The notes beneath the pieces were generated by a model, which was not told the DNA's origin, searched no databases, and saw only the letters and a program-made list of their open reading frames with translations. The position numbers and the translations under genes were made by a program. Positions 29,814-39,851 of a stretch of 64,000 bases of DNA are shown one piece after another. Each line of letters begins with the position of its first letter. The first letter of the stretch is position 1. The DNA is from Saccharomycopsis malanga (lineage: Eukaryota; Ascomycota; Saccharomycetes; Ascoideales; Saccharomycopsidaceae), in contig CP025324.1 in assembly GCA_004014935.1 (NCBI GenBank), positions 434,001 through 498,000 on the forward strand, in the 5' to 3' direction.

Positions 29814-32420
29814 ATGGATTTCATTTACGAGTACAATATTGAGGGTACAAATAGTCTGGTGTTTCCTGTTCCAGCGTCGCCCGGAGAAGTTGGAAATGTT
29901 TCTGCAGCAGCAGCCGGCCTTTCAGATGATTTTGGCACCAAGTTTAGTTCAATATTGTCACATTTGAACAAAAAAAGCGGGCCAAACACAGGTTCAGAAG
30001 GTGCATCTTCGAATGATTTGGCTAATAAATTTGCAAAGTTATCAATGGATTTGATCAAGCAGTCAGAACGTGACGCTACAAATATTGACATGCTGTCAAG
30101 CAGTGTGGAGACCAATAAAAAGACTAACATTATATTAGAAAAATTGCACAAAATTTTAAAGAACCCCTCGGTACTATCGAGTGCTGCGTTTGTCGACAAT
30201 TCGCGGGAAGAAAATACAATTAAAGCTTGTTTGCACCTATTGGAAAGTAGGAATTTTATTAATTTGCTGGCAGGAGTGAATCGGATAGATGAAGATTACA
30301 ATCTTATCATACAACCGGGAATGATAGGCACCGTAGCTAGAAGAAAACTCAAAATCAATATTCTGAACGAGTCATTAAAAGATAATTACTACGCGCTTCA
30401 GAAATTCTTGCCAGTCTATTCAAGCTTGAAACGATTGAGCATGGATGTTGAACATTTGAATGAAACCAATGACAGACTCTTAGAGGAGTTTGGTCAGTTG
30501 AGTGATTTTAATGAGAAAAACTTCAAACATAATGATGAATTCAACTTGGCAGCGTTGAAAAAATTAAAATCTGAAAAAGATCTGATTTTGATCAAAAAAC
30601 ATTTATTGATCAGTTTCAAGAAAGAGTTCCAATTGAACGAATATGAACGGTTTTTGTTGTCTTCTTCAAGCGAAATCAATAAAGATTTTTTTGCTAGTTT
30701 TGATAAAGCAAATAAAATATATAAAAAGTGTTATTTTCTCTTGTCCATGAACAACCCCCAAATTGGTTTGGATATAATGAGACAAACCAAGGGATTGATC
30801 AACCAAGCATTGAGTAACATGAACTTTTTCATAGGTCAGAAATTGGGCCAATTGGGGTCTCTCACAAGAGATGAGTTCAACTGTTTGAAGAAATCGATTA
30901 GCTTAATCTTGCTGTCTGTTACTAAGGATGATCTTATCTCAACATCCATGCTAGATGAGCCTCATAAAAGCTCAGACGCTGTGGAATTGTCTGAGATTAT
31001 CTCATCCAACCAGCTGGTTAAAGAATTGGTCTCCAATTTGATAGATAATAAAAGAAAATCTGTAGTTCAAGAGTTTGAACGTATCGTTCAAGAGGGACAA
31101 ATGTATTCTTCAATCCATGATCCAATGAGATATGTTGGTGATATGTTAGCGTCTGTGCATAGCTTGATAGTGGGAGAAAAAGAAGTTTTTGGTTTTCTTC
31201 TCAATATGGAAGAATCTCCCAGTGTTAAGGAAGAGCATTACTTGATTGATATTGTGGAGCTACAAAATTATTTGTTAGACAATGTGATAGGTGTTTTGGC
31301 TAATCCTTTAAAACTACGATTAGAACAAATTATCCGATCCCAATCAGATATATCCATAATCAGCCAGCTTTATGAGTCGTTCGATTTGTACAAATTGATG
31401 TTCTCCAAACAACTCGTTCTGACTTCTAAAAAACATTCCATAATCTCTACTATCTCAAATTTGCAATCTCTTCTCCAAGAACGTATTTTCACCATTTTAC
31501 ATAATAAACAAAACCAGGTATCTCATGAGGCTTTGTCACAGCCCATTGACGATAGCGATTTGCAAACTCCTGATTGGCTTATAAATTATCTCAATAGCAT
31601 ACAGGATGTGCTAAGAGCATTTTCCAGCACTACTAGTGAAAAGAATTTCATGAACTTGTCTGACGAGTTGTTGGAAAAGCTTATAAATCTATTCATTGAC
31701 AAACCGATTGAGTTTGTTGATCAGCAAATTGGAAAGTCACAATTGGGCACTGACTGCAAATCAATTTGTAAAATTAACTCGTTGGATAATATAGCTAGTA
31801 AGATTCTCACTATAGATTTACTCAGTCATAAGTACGAACAGGTGAACCAACTATTGATGGATGAATCACAGAGATTGATAGACATCACATACAATACACT
31901 TCTTGCCGAATCTGGTATGACGGAGATCGAAAAGACAATAAACAAGTTGTACCCCGTAAAAACGTTCGCTGAAAAGGAACAACAAAGATCATACAATACA
32001 GATTATAAAGTATACGAGGATGGGGTACAAGGTGATTCTGGCGTGTTAGCTTTGAGCTCCTTACAAAATGTCAACACTACTTTGCAACACTTCATCCCAG
32101 ATGCTGTAACACATCCTATATTCTTCAACCTCACACAAATATCCTCCCCAATGATATCAAACCAGATAATTGAATCCGCGTCTTTGGACTTTATCAATTT
32201 ATATAGGGTGGTGCACACTTTAGTGGTAATACATTATAACAATCTTACAGACCAGGAAGAGAAAATTTTGACATGGAACGATATTGAGATTGCCACCCTT
32301 TTGGGAGTGGAAAAAGCTTATATGGAGCAAATGAATGCTTCTTTGGAGACTGGGGATGATGGTGATGTGATCAGCGAACTCGACGGCGTGAACGAATTTG
32401 ACTCGGATATAGAACCATAA
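29814..32420 (+). CDS. COG6: Conserved oligomeric Golgi complex subunit 6
   Basis: This 868-residue, largely alpha-helical protein matches Cog6. An N-terminal coiled-coil region (about 170-240, with LKDNYYALQKFLPVYSSLKR) corresponds to the segment that packs against other COG subunits. The family hallmark HDPMRYVGDMLASVH is near residue 433. Acidic residues close the C-terminus. COG is the eight-subunit tether for retrograde vesicles within the Golgi and supports protein glycosylation; lobe B contains Cog5-Cog8. The gene has no intron and about eight in-frame CTG codons, unlike GSC1, as expected for a weakly expressed gene. It is convergent with BEM4, 486 bp apart. Confidence 0.87.
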   Translation: MDFIYEYNIEGTNSLVFPVPASPGEVGNVSAAAAGLSDDFGTKFSSILSHLNKKSGPNTGSEGASSNDLANKFAKLSMDLIKQSERDATNIDMLSSSVETNKKTNIILEKLHKILKNPSVLSSAAFVDNSREENTIKACLHLLESRNFINLLAGVNRIDEDYNLIIQPGMIGTVARRKLKINILNESLKDNYYALQKFLPVYSSLKRLSMDVEHLNETNDRLLEEFGQLSDFNEKNFKHNDEFNLAALKKLKSEKDLILIKKHLLISFKKEFQLNEYERFLLSSSSEINKDFFASFDKANKIYKKCYFLLSMNNPQIGLDIMRQTKGLINQALSNMNFFIGQKLGQLGSLTRDEFNCLKKSISLILLSVTKDDLISTSMLDEPHKSSDAVELSEIISSNQLVKELVSNLIDNKRKSVVQEFERIVQEGQMYSSIHDPMRYVGDMLASVHSLIVGEKEVFGFLLNMEESPSVKEEHYLIDIVELQNYLLDNVIGVLANPLKLRLEQIIRSQSDISIISQLYESFDLYKLMFSKQLVLTSKKHSIISTISNLQSLLQERIFTILHNKQNQVSHEALSQPIDDSDLQTPDWLINYLNSIQDVLRAFSSTTSEKNFMNLSDELLEKLINLFIDKPIEFVDQQIGKSQLGTDCKSICKINSLDNIASKILTIDLLSHKYEQVNQLLMDESQRLIDITYNTLLAESGMTEIEKTINKLYPVKTFAEKEQQRSYNTDYKVYEDGVQGDSGVLALSSLQNVNTTLQHFIPDAVTHPIFFNLTQISSPMISNQIIESASLDFINLYRVVHTLVVIHYNNLTDQEEKILTWNDIEIATLLGVEKAYMEQMNASLETGDDGDVISELDGVNEFDSDIEP

Positions 32421-32906
32421 TCGAAGAAGGCTTCTTAATGAAAGCGATAGAGTTTCCAGCTATAAGGGCATGAAAAATTTCAAAATATTCATTATTTTTC
32501 AACAAAAACATGTACGGTTTATAGAACAGTCAAGAAGTTATAGTCTTGGTGTTAGCATAGTTTACCCTTTAATTAAAGCATACTTTGATAGTTGAGTAGA
32601 GCTCATGTTTAATGTAAATTATGTTGTGGAGTAGTTGGCCTGTTCTTCAGTAAAAGTACATGGCTAGATCTTTTTTCATTTTTTAAGTACACTTTCGCAT
32701 AAAGAAGTTAATTATCTTGCAACACAAGATCTTGCGCCTGATAAATAAACTTCTCATACAAATAAAGCTTACAGTTTGATTTATTCTCGTCACTGGGAAG
32801 TCCAGTCAAGATATGACAATGTCTTGATCAATCTACTAATTTGCTTATTCACTAAATACAGTAAATTTAACAACTTCATAACTGTTTAAATGTAAAAACT
32901 TCCTAA
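32421..32906. other. Convergent 3' region between COG6 and BEM4
   Basis: 486 bp of AT-rich DNA between two stop codons. I see nothing specific beyond likely polyadenylation signals. Confidence 0.6.
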
Positions 32907-35006
32907 TCAGTAATTCTTGACAGTGAGGATAAAGTTATCAAAACTGTTTTTTACATCATCTCTTACTTTAGGAGTCTGGTTGAGCAACAAGTTGAACCTG
33001 AAAATAAACACCTTAAGGTTGTTTTTAAGCCCCTTCAAGAGAAAAGTTTCTGATGAGTTTGGGGTATTACTTGTAATTTCCTTTTCGGTAACAATAATTG
33101 CAGACTCTATAGTTTGAACTATTCTGTCTATATGTTCATCGGCGATCAAGTATTCCAAAATCAGCAGGTTGTCACTTGAGGACAAAAGAGTTAGGGTTAT
33201 GAATTTGCTACTTAAATGGCTGATTTCTGATACATTGGAATCTGGCGTCGAAGAGCCACCAGATGATCCAAAAGATACTTCTGGAGTGATTGTTGTATTT
33301 TCAATATCAGCAAAAACCGAATCCAAAAGAATGGTTTGCAAGTATGGTTCAAGGGTAATTTTCTTGGTTACTATGCAATTGAGTAAACTTTGTATGATTT
33401 CCATAACATCGAGTTTCTGTGCAACATTGAGTTCTATAATCTTGAAGACGCCTTCGTCCACCACCAGAAACGTCCGCACCGACACACATAACGACAAGAT
33501 CAATTTTTTATTGGTGAAGAACCACTCATGCAATGGAGGTTCTGAATAGTTGAGAAAGTTTTTGATGAAACTATTTAAAAATTTGAGGATCAAAGGTAAG
33601 TTGACACGCAGGAAGAACATGCTGTTAAAGTTTACAAGGATAAGGTTTTCCAAAAGGGGAAACCATTGGATAAACTCAGAAATAAAACAGTCAGGTAAAG
33701 TGCCTCGAGAGCCGGCAGTAACCACCAATTTGACCAAGTGGAACAAGCTCTGGTCCAAAAGTGGTTCTGTAAAGAAAGTAATTTGGTTTTTGAAATGCTT
33801 TACAATTTTCTGTTTTTCGGATGCAAGTTCCTGAGTTTTCCGATTCTGGATTAGCAGATAATACTCCTCAAAGGGTATGTTTTCGGTATCTGGAACAATG
33901 CTGCGAAGTGCCTTTTGAATCAAATGTGGTTCTTTATTGAAAAGAGCATCACGGTCATTTGTATTACCAATAGAATTAGCTAGGATCAAAAACGCAGATG
34001 AAAGAATGTAATTATTAGTATTCGCTTTATCAAGTTGTTGTAAGGCAAGATCAATATCTTGGGTATTACGGTTGTGTAAATTGGACGACAAATTTCCTAT
34101 GACAGCAAATATCCGTCTATTTACTTGCTTTATACTATCTTGGAGCAGTAAAAGTTGTTCCCCATGCAATTTTTGAGACAGGCTGCTTTCAAACTGGTCA
34201 ACACTACGTAGGAGGTTAAAAAGTTCTAATTGAGGGGGGTTTGGAGCTTCTAGCTGTTGCTGTTCTGACGCTAAAAACATTAAATGTGACAAGTTCCCAA
34301 TTAGTTGAATAGCCTCGTCCAAGTCTCCAGGATCAATTGACTTGCAAATCTTTGTTATTGCCGTTATTAATTTCCTTAAATCATCAACCGTAACAGGTTC
34401 AACAAACGAGGCTGAAACAGTGGTATAAAACTGCAAGAGAAACTCCAAAAAGTCACCAAACAGTTCAAAGGTTTCGACGTCAGCTCCTGCATGTCTAATG
34501 AATCGGAGAAAGAAACTTGTCAAAACATCCAAAACTCCATAAGAGTGCAAATTGTTGAAAATCTGAGTTATCTTCGCCGATGCAAGTTCCTCCTCTTCCT
34601 CAGTGTCAGCAGGACCATTTCCAATAGTTAAGTTTTGTAGGAGGATCACAATACGCTCAGAATATTCTTGACTAGTTTCAAAAGCATTTTCTAGCAACAA
34701 TTTCCGTAAAGCAGTGGAGAAAAGACTGTTTTCAGAGACCTTGAGCCGATTGGAATCATTGTAGGCTATCAAATTGACCATCACCCGGAGTATTTCCATG
34801 TTTATGCTAGGTTCCGAGGCCGTGGCCCACCAGTCAAGCGATGTAATAAGATTTCCAATGTTTCTAGTCACATTAGGATTTGATCTGATCTCGGAATCCC
34901 TGAGCTTCACTGCAAGATGTCCTAGTTTTTGTATAGTACCATCGAAGTCCGGCAAAGATTTTAAATCAAGTTGGCCTAAACTGGCCACAATGTCCTCCAC
35001 ACTCAT
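32907..35006 (-). CDS. BEM4: Bem4-like polarity protein (armadillo/SmgGDS type)
   Basis: A 699-residue helical-repeat protein. It aligns with S. cerevisiae Bem4 (633 residues), especially over FAVIGNLSSNLHNRN followed by YILSSAFLILANSIGNTNDRDALF (about 305-365), where Bem4 has a closely similar pair of armadillo-like helices. Bem4 binds Cdc42 and Rho-type GTPases and contributes to bud emergence and the filamentation MAPK pathway. The start ATG at 35006 sits 242 bp from the divergent F-box gene, and both may share the RTCACRTG sites between them. No introns. The family has low sequence conservation, so identification rests on these blocks and overall size. Confidence 0.75.
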   Translation of the reverse strand: MSVEDIVASLGQLDLKSLPDFDGTIQKLGHLAVKLRDSEIRSNPNVTRNIGNLITSLDWWATASEPSINMEILRVMVNLIAYNDSNRLKVSENSLFSTALRKLLLENAFETSQEYSERIVILLQNLTIGNGPADTEEEEELASAKITQIFNNLHSYGVLDVLTSFFLRFIRHAGADVETFELFGDFLEFLLQFYTTVSASFVEPVTVDDLRKLITAITKICKSIDPGDLDEAIQLIGNLSHLMFLASEQQQLEAPNPPQLELFNLLRSVDQFESSLSQKLHGEQLLLLQDSIKQVNRRIFAVIGNLSSNLHNRNTQDIDLALQQLDKANTNNYILSSAFLILANSIGNTNDRDALFNKEPHLIQKALRSIVPDTENIPFEEYYLLIQNRKTQELASEKQKIVKHFKNQITFFTEPLLDQSLFHLVKLVVTAGSRGTLPDCFISEFIQWFPLLENLILVNFNSMFFLRVNLPLILKFLNSFIKNFLNYSEPPLHEWFFTNKKLILSLCVSVRTFLVVDEGVFKIIELNVAQKLDVMEIIQSLLNCIVTKKITLEPYLQTILLDSVFADIENTTITPEVSFGSSGGSSTPDSNVSEISHLSSKFITLTLLSSSDNLLILEYLIADEHIDRIVQTIESAIIVTEKEITSNTPNSSETFLLKGLKNNLKVFIFRFNLLLNQTPKVRDDVKNSFDNFILTVKNY

Positions 35007-35101
35007 CTCTTCTCACCACAAGCCAGTAGGAACAACAAAAATTGGCCAACTTGAAGCCCTTATAATTACTACTACTAACACTTTACGTGTCGGATGAAGG
35101 C

Positions 35102-35160
35102 CATGTGACTGAATTTTTTTGGCATCGCGAAAATATCAATATAGTGAAAAATCATGTGAC
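35102..35160. promoter_or_regulatory. Pair of GTCACATG (Cbf1-type) sites in the BEM4/F-box promoter
   Basis: CATGTGAC (reverse complement GTCACATG) occurs at 35102-35109 and 35153-35160, 51 bp apart, in the 242-bp divergent promoter. It matches RTCACRTG, the motif reported for Candida Cbf1. Occupancy is inferred. Confidence 0.45.
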
Positions 35161-35248
35161 AGAAGAGATGCCAAATTTTTTTATTTTCAGAGATCAGAAG
35201 TGTTTTTATACTTATATGTGAAAGCAAAGAAGGCGATTAGTAGCACTT

Positions 35249-36304
35249 ATGGGTTTTTTCCAGCCAGGGAGGTCAACTAGGAAGCGGACTCCTCGAGGTG
35301 TTGTCCCACGGCGGGCAACTTGGAACCGGACTTTTGATAATCATGAGACGGAAAATAGGGTGAAAAGACAGAAAGTAGTAGAGACTATAAGTACAGAAAA
35401 GGATTATTGTGGCGAAACCAGAGATAGAGGCCCAATTCTTGTGAGATTTCCCGTGGAGATTTTGCAGAGTGTGTTTTGTGAGTTGCCGGTGGAAGATTTG
35501 GCAAATATTCAGCTAGTTAGCAGACACTTTGCACATTCTCTCAGATGGTCACCATATTTAGGTCTCAAGATTGTCCACAGATATGTTTCCTTTTCAGACG
35601 ATACTGGCATGGCCATGTTGGACAGAAAGGTTTTAAATTACAGATTCGTCACAATAGATATCTTACGGCAGGTCTGGTTTGACACAGTGGTAGATAAAAA
35701 TGCCCAAAGTGATAATACGACCAGTAGTACAGATATTGTCATGAATTCCCAGGAAATTTGCGGTACCGCTAATGACCCTGAAAATGACAACAATCATAAT
35801 ACTAATAATAATACGGATTTCACATCAGTTCCTTCTACTGATTTTACCACCGATTCTGGTGCTAATGTTGGCTCTTCGCTGGACGAAAGTCAAGAAACAC
35901 CAAAGAAGATCGATTTCCCTTCCTGCTATTACCAGGCCCCATTCGACGATAAAAAGTTGAAACTTATCCAGTTTCTTGCTCAGAAAAATATGCATTTTGC
36001 TGATCCTGGCTATGCTGTTTACAATGCATTGTCAAGCGACACCAGTGATGAAGATGAATTGTTAAAGATTGTTGATATAATAATCAATAATTCGGAGACT
36101 AAGGAGATTAAAACGTTTGCTCCTTTCACCTTGGCACTAGGTGGTCTGCGTTTCCAACTTGCTAATAAAATTTTGACGTTTTTGCCCAGCGATCTCTTGG
36201 TTGAAAATAGCGGCCAAGTCTGGCAATTTGCCTTGGAGACCAAGAACTCGGAAATTATAGAATATTTGCTTCTGTCGGACCTCGCTCCACATCTTACTAT
36301 TTAA
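35249..36304 (+). CDS. F-box protein with C-terminal helical (ankyrin-like) region
   Basis: This 351-residue protein has a basic N-terminus (RKRTPRGVVPRRATW), then an F-box at about 62-105 (RFPVEILQSVFCELPVEDLANIQLVSRHF), which would bind Skp1 in an SCF ubiquitin ligase. A low-complexity Asn/Thr/Asp stretch (about 150-210) follows. The C-terminal 130 residues are helical pairs reading like degenerate ankyrin repeats (KLIQFLAQKNMHFADPGYAV, FALETKNSEIIEYLLLSD), the likely substrate-binding part. I do not recognise a named orthologue. The start ATG is 242 bp from BEM4. Confidence 0.75.
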   Translation: MGFFQPGRSTRKRTPRGVVPRRATWNRTFDNHETENRVKRQKVVETISTEKDYCGETRDRGPILVRFPVEILQSVFCELPVEDLANIQLVSRHFAHSLRWSPYLGLKIVHRYVSFSDDTGMAMLDRKVLNYRFVTIDILRQVWFDTVVDKNAQSDNTTSSTDIVMNSQEICGTANDPENDNNHNTNNNTDFTSVPSTDFTTDSGANVGSSLDESQETPKKIDFPSCYYQAPFDDKKLKLIQFLAQKNMHFADPGYAVYNALSSDTSDEDELLKIVDIIINNSETKEIKTFAPFTLALGGLRFQLANKILTFLPSDLLVENSGQVWQFALETKNSEIIEYLLLSDLAPHLTI

Positions 36305-36947
36305 AGAGGTTTTATTTCGTATGCTATAAATTATAAACATTTTGCTACTTCATATTTTTTACTTTTTGCATATCATTCATTATTATTCTGTCTTAATGAC
36401 ATTCAATATTCTCATTAGTTTTATATCATTCGATATTCTCAGCAGTTATATCATTTAATACAATATTAGACTTTCATATAATTGATTTGGGTAAAGGATA
36501 ATACTTTTAAATGATGTATCAATGGTAAGATACATTTTATTATACTGGCATAAAACAGGGTTAAATGTTTACATGTTTACAGGGATAGAAACACCATTGT
36601 AAAGTACCATTTGTCCCTACAGCTTAATATACTCTCTAGTAATGTTGAAAAATTGTACTTTATTGAGCAATGTGCCCTAAATACTGTAATACATTTTGCA
36701 AGATAGATTCACCAAAACTATTTTGAGAGCAATTTTATATGTTTATTTAAGCATCTGTGCTTTATAGACATTACTAAACGAGATAGCAACCACGGTACTG
36801 GTAGTGTTGCTCTTTCTAGGATAGAAAGCAACGGTTGTTAGGAGTGTAAGAGAGTAGTATTTTTAAGCTGCAAAACCATAATTTTCAATTTCAAGGTGGA
36901 AATCTTTCGGAGTATTAAATAATCTTTTTTCACCAACTGTAATCAAC
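36305..36947. other. Promoter of the first OYE gene
   Basis: 643 bp, very AT-rich, with tandem ATATCATT-type motifs between 36370 and 36460 (three imperfect copies) and a Cap1/Yap1-like site listed separately. Confidence 0.55.
36770..36777 (+). promoter_or_regulatory. Candidate Cap1/Yap1 site (ATTACTAA)
   Basis: ATTACTAA matches the Candida Cap1 motif MTKASTMA and the yeast Yap1 element TTACTAA. It lies about 170 bp before the OYE ATG; OYE genes are classic oxidative-stress targets of Yap1/Cap1. Binding is inferred. Confidence 0.45.
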
Positions 36948-38183
36948 ATGCCACAGCCACCATTAGGGAAAACAAGTCTTTTCAAGTCGATTACCATAGG
37001 AAACAATGTCAAGCTCTCACATAGACTCGTATTGCCACCATTGACAAGATGTCGAGCTGACAAAGAGTTTATCCCTACAGATATTCAAGCAGCTTACTAT
37101 GAAGCACGTTCAAAAACACCAGGGTCATTACTTATCGCTGAGGCAACTTTTGCTGCTCCCAATGCAGCTGCTAATCCACAAGTCCCTGGGATCTGGAACG
37201 AGCGCCAGTTTAAAGCCTGGAAACAGATTGTTGATAGGGTACATGCCAATGGTAGCTATATGTCATCACAGCTCTGGCACATGGGACGCCAGGGAGACCC
37301 TGGGTTTCTTGCAAAACAAAATGTGCCTTTTGAAGGTGCTTCGGATGATGTCTACATGAGCGAGGCTAGCAGGAAAGCAGCACTCAAGGCAAACAATCCT
37401 TTAAAAGGTCTTACAAAGCAGCAAATCAAAGACTACGTTAAACATTATGGAAACGTTGCTCAGAAAGCAGTCAACATCTCCGGATTCGACTTGGTTGAGA
37501 TTCATGCTGCCAACGGATATCTCTTCGACCAGTTTTTCCAAAGTATTTCCAATACAAGAACTGATGAGTATGGTGGTACTATAGAGAATAGAGCTCGTTT
37601 TTTCTTTCAGGTTTTGGACCAAGTTATATCCGAAATTGGAGGTTCGCGTGTAGCTTGTAGGTTGTCTCCTTGGTCAAAGTTTGGTACTATGGCTGGTGTG
37701 GATGGAGATCCCCATCCATATGCTACATTTGGCTACATCGTCTCTGAATTGGAGAAACGTCGTAAAGAACATGGTTTTGGATACCTTAGCTTGGTGGAAC
37801 CGCTGGTAGTAGGTGATACTGTAAAGCTAACTAAGAAAGAAACCACCCAGGCTGTCGGACCTAACAATGATTGGGTCTCGCTGGTTTTCAAAGGTCCGAT
37901 AATCAGAAGTGGCGGGTATTACAATCAGGAAGACTCAGATAACGTTGACAGAATCAAGCGAGATGTCAGTTTGAATGACAGGACCTTAATTGGTATTGGC
38001 CGTCCTCTGACTGCCAACCCAGACTTTGTCGAGCGTTTCCGTAAAGGTCTTCCTTTGACCCCATTCAACAGAAAGACATTTTACATCCATTCAAACTATG
38101 GTTACAACACCTATGGCAACTATGGCGAGGGAATCAATGCTGACGAGGCCGAAACGAAACATTTAGGCAAGCCTTTAGCATAG
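36948..38183 (+). CDS. Old Yellow Enzyme, NADPH dehydrogenase (copy 1)
   Basis: A 411-residue FMN-dependent ene-reductase of the OYE family, a TIM barrel that reduces activated C=C bonds with NADPH. Conserved landmarks are LPPLTRCRA (FMN-contacting Thr), the QLWHMGR segment, the substrate-binding and proton-donor block HAANGYLFDQF with H186, N189 and Y191 (equivalents of OYE1 H191, N194, Y196), TDEYGGTIENRARF, and the C-terminal GRPLTANPDF that closes the flavin site. All catalytic residues are present. It is followed 433 bp later by a second full-length copy of identical length, so the pair arose by tandem duplication. Closest in layout to the Candida OYE32/OYE22/EBP1 group; no individual symbol is assigned. 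Confidence 0.93.
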   Translation: MPQPPLGKTSLFKSITIGNNVKLSHRLVLPPLTRCRADKEFIPTDIQAAYYEARSKTPGSLLIAEATFAAPNAAANPQVPGIWNERQFKAWKQIVDRVHANGSYMSSQLWHMGRQGDPGFLAKQNVPFEGASDDVYMSEASRKAALKANNPLKGLTKQQIKDYVKHYGNVAQKAVNISGFDLVEIHAANGYLFDQFFQSISNTRTDEYGGTIENRARFFFQVLDQVISEIGGSRVACRLSPWSKFGTMAGVDGDPHPYATFGYIVSELEKRRKEHGFGYLSLVEPLVVGDTVKLTKKETTQAVGPNNDWVSLVFKGPIIRSGGYYNQEDSDNVDRIKRDVSLNDRTLIGIGRPLTANPDFVERFRKGLPLTPFNRKTFYIHSNYGYNTYGNYGEGINADEAETKHLGKPLA

Positions 38184-38615
38184 CTATGAGATATTTGGTT
38201 TTTTAATATATACGATGGACTGAAAATATAAACTTTAATTATTTGTTTGATTTTCAAGCGCTAGTAGTAAATAGGATGTTTTGTTTTGCCAATATTCCCA
38301 GTATCCGCTTATCAAACAAAAGATATTTGAACTACAACGCTGACAAAACAATGTCAAAACTATTTCTAATACATACTATCAATAGTTCGGAGATATGAGT
38401 GATAGTAACATGACAGCTTACAAATCCGGACGTATTAGCCGAATATAGTATTTAACACCGGCTAGCTTTATATGTCAATTTAAATCCGAATGCTACCCAA
38501 TGTTGTCCTGGGTGTAAAAGACTGCTATATTGAAATAATTATGATAAATAGAACAGTTTATCCAACATTGAATCTGCTCATGATTGAGATTTAATATTGT
38601 AGAAAGTAACACATA
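38184..38615. other. Intergenic between the tandem OYE genes
   Basis: 432 bp holding the 3' end of copy 1 and the promoter of copy 2. No Cap1-type site like the one before copy 1 was found, suggesting the copies may be regulated differently. Confidence 0.5.
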
Positions 38616-39851
38616 ATGACAATACCAGCTTTAAGTGAAACAAACCTTTTTAAACCAATTACCATTGGTGACAACCTTGAACTCACACATCGAATTGTAC
38701 TTGCTCCTTTAACAAGACTTCGTGCAATTCAAGATAATGTGGTGACAGATCTTCACTTGGCCCACTATGATGCTAGATCAAAGACGCCAGGTTCTTTGCT
38801 TATTTCAGAAGGCACAGTTGTGTCTTCGCAAGGCGTTGGGTATCATTTTGTCCCTGGGATTTTTAACGAACGTCAAGTTCAGGCTTGGAAAATCATTGTT
38901 GACAAAGTTCATGCCAATGGCAGCTATATGGTGTCGCAACTTTGGCTTGGAGGACGTCAAGCGGATGTTGAAGTTCTCACCAAGTATAATGGACGGTTCA
39001 GAACTGCCTCTGATGACGCCTACATCAACGAGGAAAGCCGTGAGGCAGCACTCAAATTGAACAATCCTTTAAAAGCATTTACAAAAAAGGAAATTGAGGA
39101 AACCATTGAGCAGTTTGCCAAAACTGCGGAGAACGCCGTGAACACTGCAGGTTTTGATATGGTTGAAATACATGCTGCTAACGGATATCTTTTTGACCAG
39201 TTTTTCCTGAGTTCGATTAATAAAAGAACAGATGAGTACGGTGGATCCATCGAAAACCGAGCCCGATTCTTTTTGGAAGTAGTGGATGCTGCTATCGAAA
39301 GAGTTGGTGGACCCAAAGTTGGTTGCCGCATTTCCCCTTGGTCAACCAGTGGTGATATGCCGGGTATTAATGATGACCCACATCCTTATGCTACATTCGG
39401 ATACATTTTGTCGGAACTAGAGAAACGCCGTAAAAAGCATGGTTTTGCCTATGTGAATGTTGTGGAGCCTCGGGTGTCAGGACAAGATCTGGTTGAGTGG
39501 GATCAGTCAATACATGACACTCCTGAACCTAACAATAATTGGATGTTTGAGGTGTTCAAAGGAGTAATTATACGTTGTGGCGACTATTTTAATGTGAAAA
39601 ACAATTATAATTTTGAGTCTCTCGTGAAAGACGTTAATCAGAACAATAGAACATTAATTGGTATTGGTCGTCCACTGACTTCAAATCCAGATTATGTTGA
39701 AAGATTGCGCAATGGTCACCCATTGACGCCATACGATAGAAACACGTTCTATAACCAATCAAACTACGGTTACAACACCTTTGGATCCTATGGAGACAAG
39801 GTTTTGGCAGATGATGACGAAAACCATCATTACGGTAAACCATTGGCCTGA
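38616..39851 (+). CDS. Old Yellow Enzyme, NADPH dehydrogenase (copy 2)
   Basis: A second 411-residue OYE paralogue, colinear with copy 1 without large gaps. H186, N189 and Y191 of the HAANGYLFDQF block, TDEYGGSIENRARF and GRPLTSNPDY are retained, so it should bind FMN and be active. Differences cluster at substrate-facing positions: LWLGGRQ instead of LWHMGRQ after the conserved Trp, and a changed loop about residues 285-310 (VSGQDLVEWDQSIHDTP). The LTRCRA of copy 1 is LTRLRA here. These point to altered substrate preference (inference). Divergence is substantial, so the duplication is not recent. Ends KPLA like copy 1. Confidence 0.93.
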   Translation: MTIPALSETNLFKPITIGDNLELTHRIVLAPLTRLRAIQDNVVTDLHLAHYDARSKTPGSLLISEGTVVSSQGVGYHFVPGIFNERQVQAWKIIVDKVHANGSYMVSQLWLGGRQADVEVLTKYNGRFRTASDDAYINEESREAALKLNNPLKAFTKKEIEETIEQFAKTAENAVNTAGFDMVEIHAANGYLFDQFFLSSINKRTDEYGGSIENRARFFLEVVDAAIERVGGPKVGCRISPWSTSGDMPGINDDPHPYATFGYILSELEKRRKKHGFAYVNVVEPRVSGQDLVEWDQSIHDTPEPNNNWMFEVFKGVIIRCGDYFNVKNNYNFESLVKDVNQNNRTLIGIGRPLTSNPDYVERLRNGHPLTPYDRNTFYNQSNYGYNTFGSYGDKVLADDDENHHYGKPLA

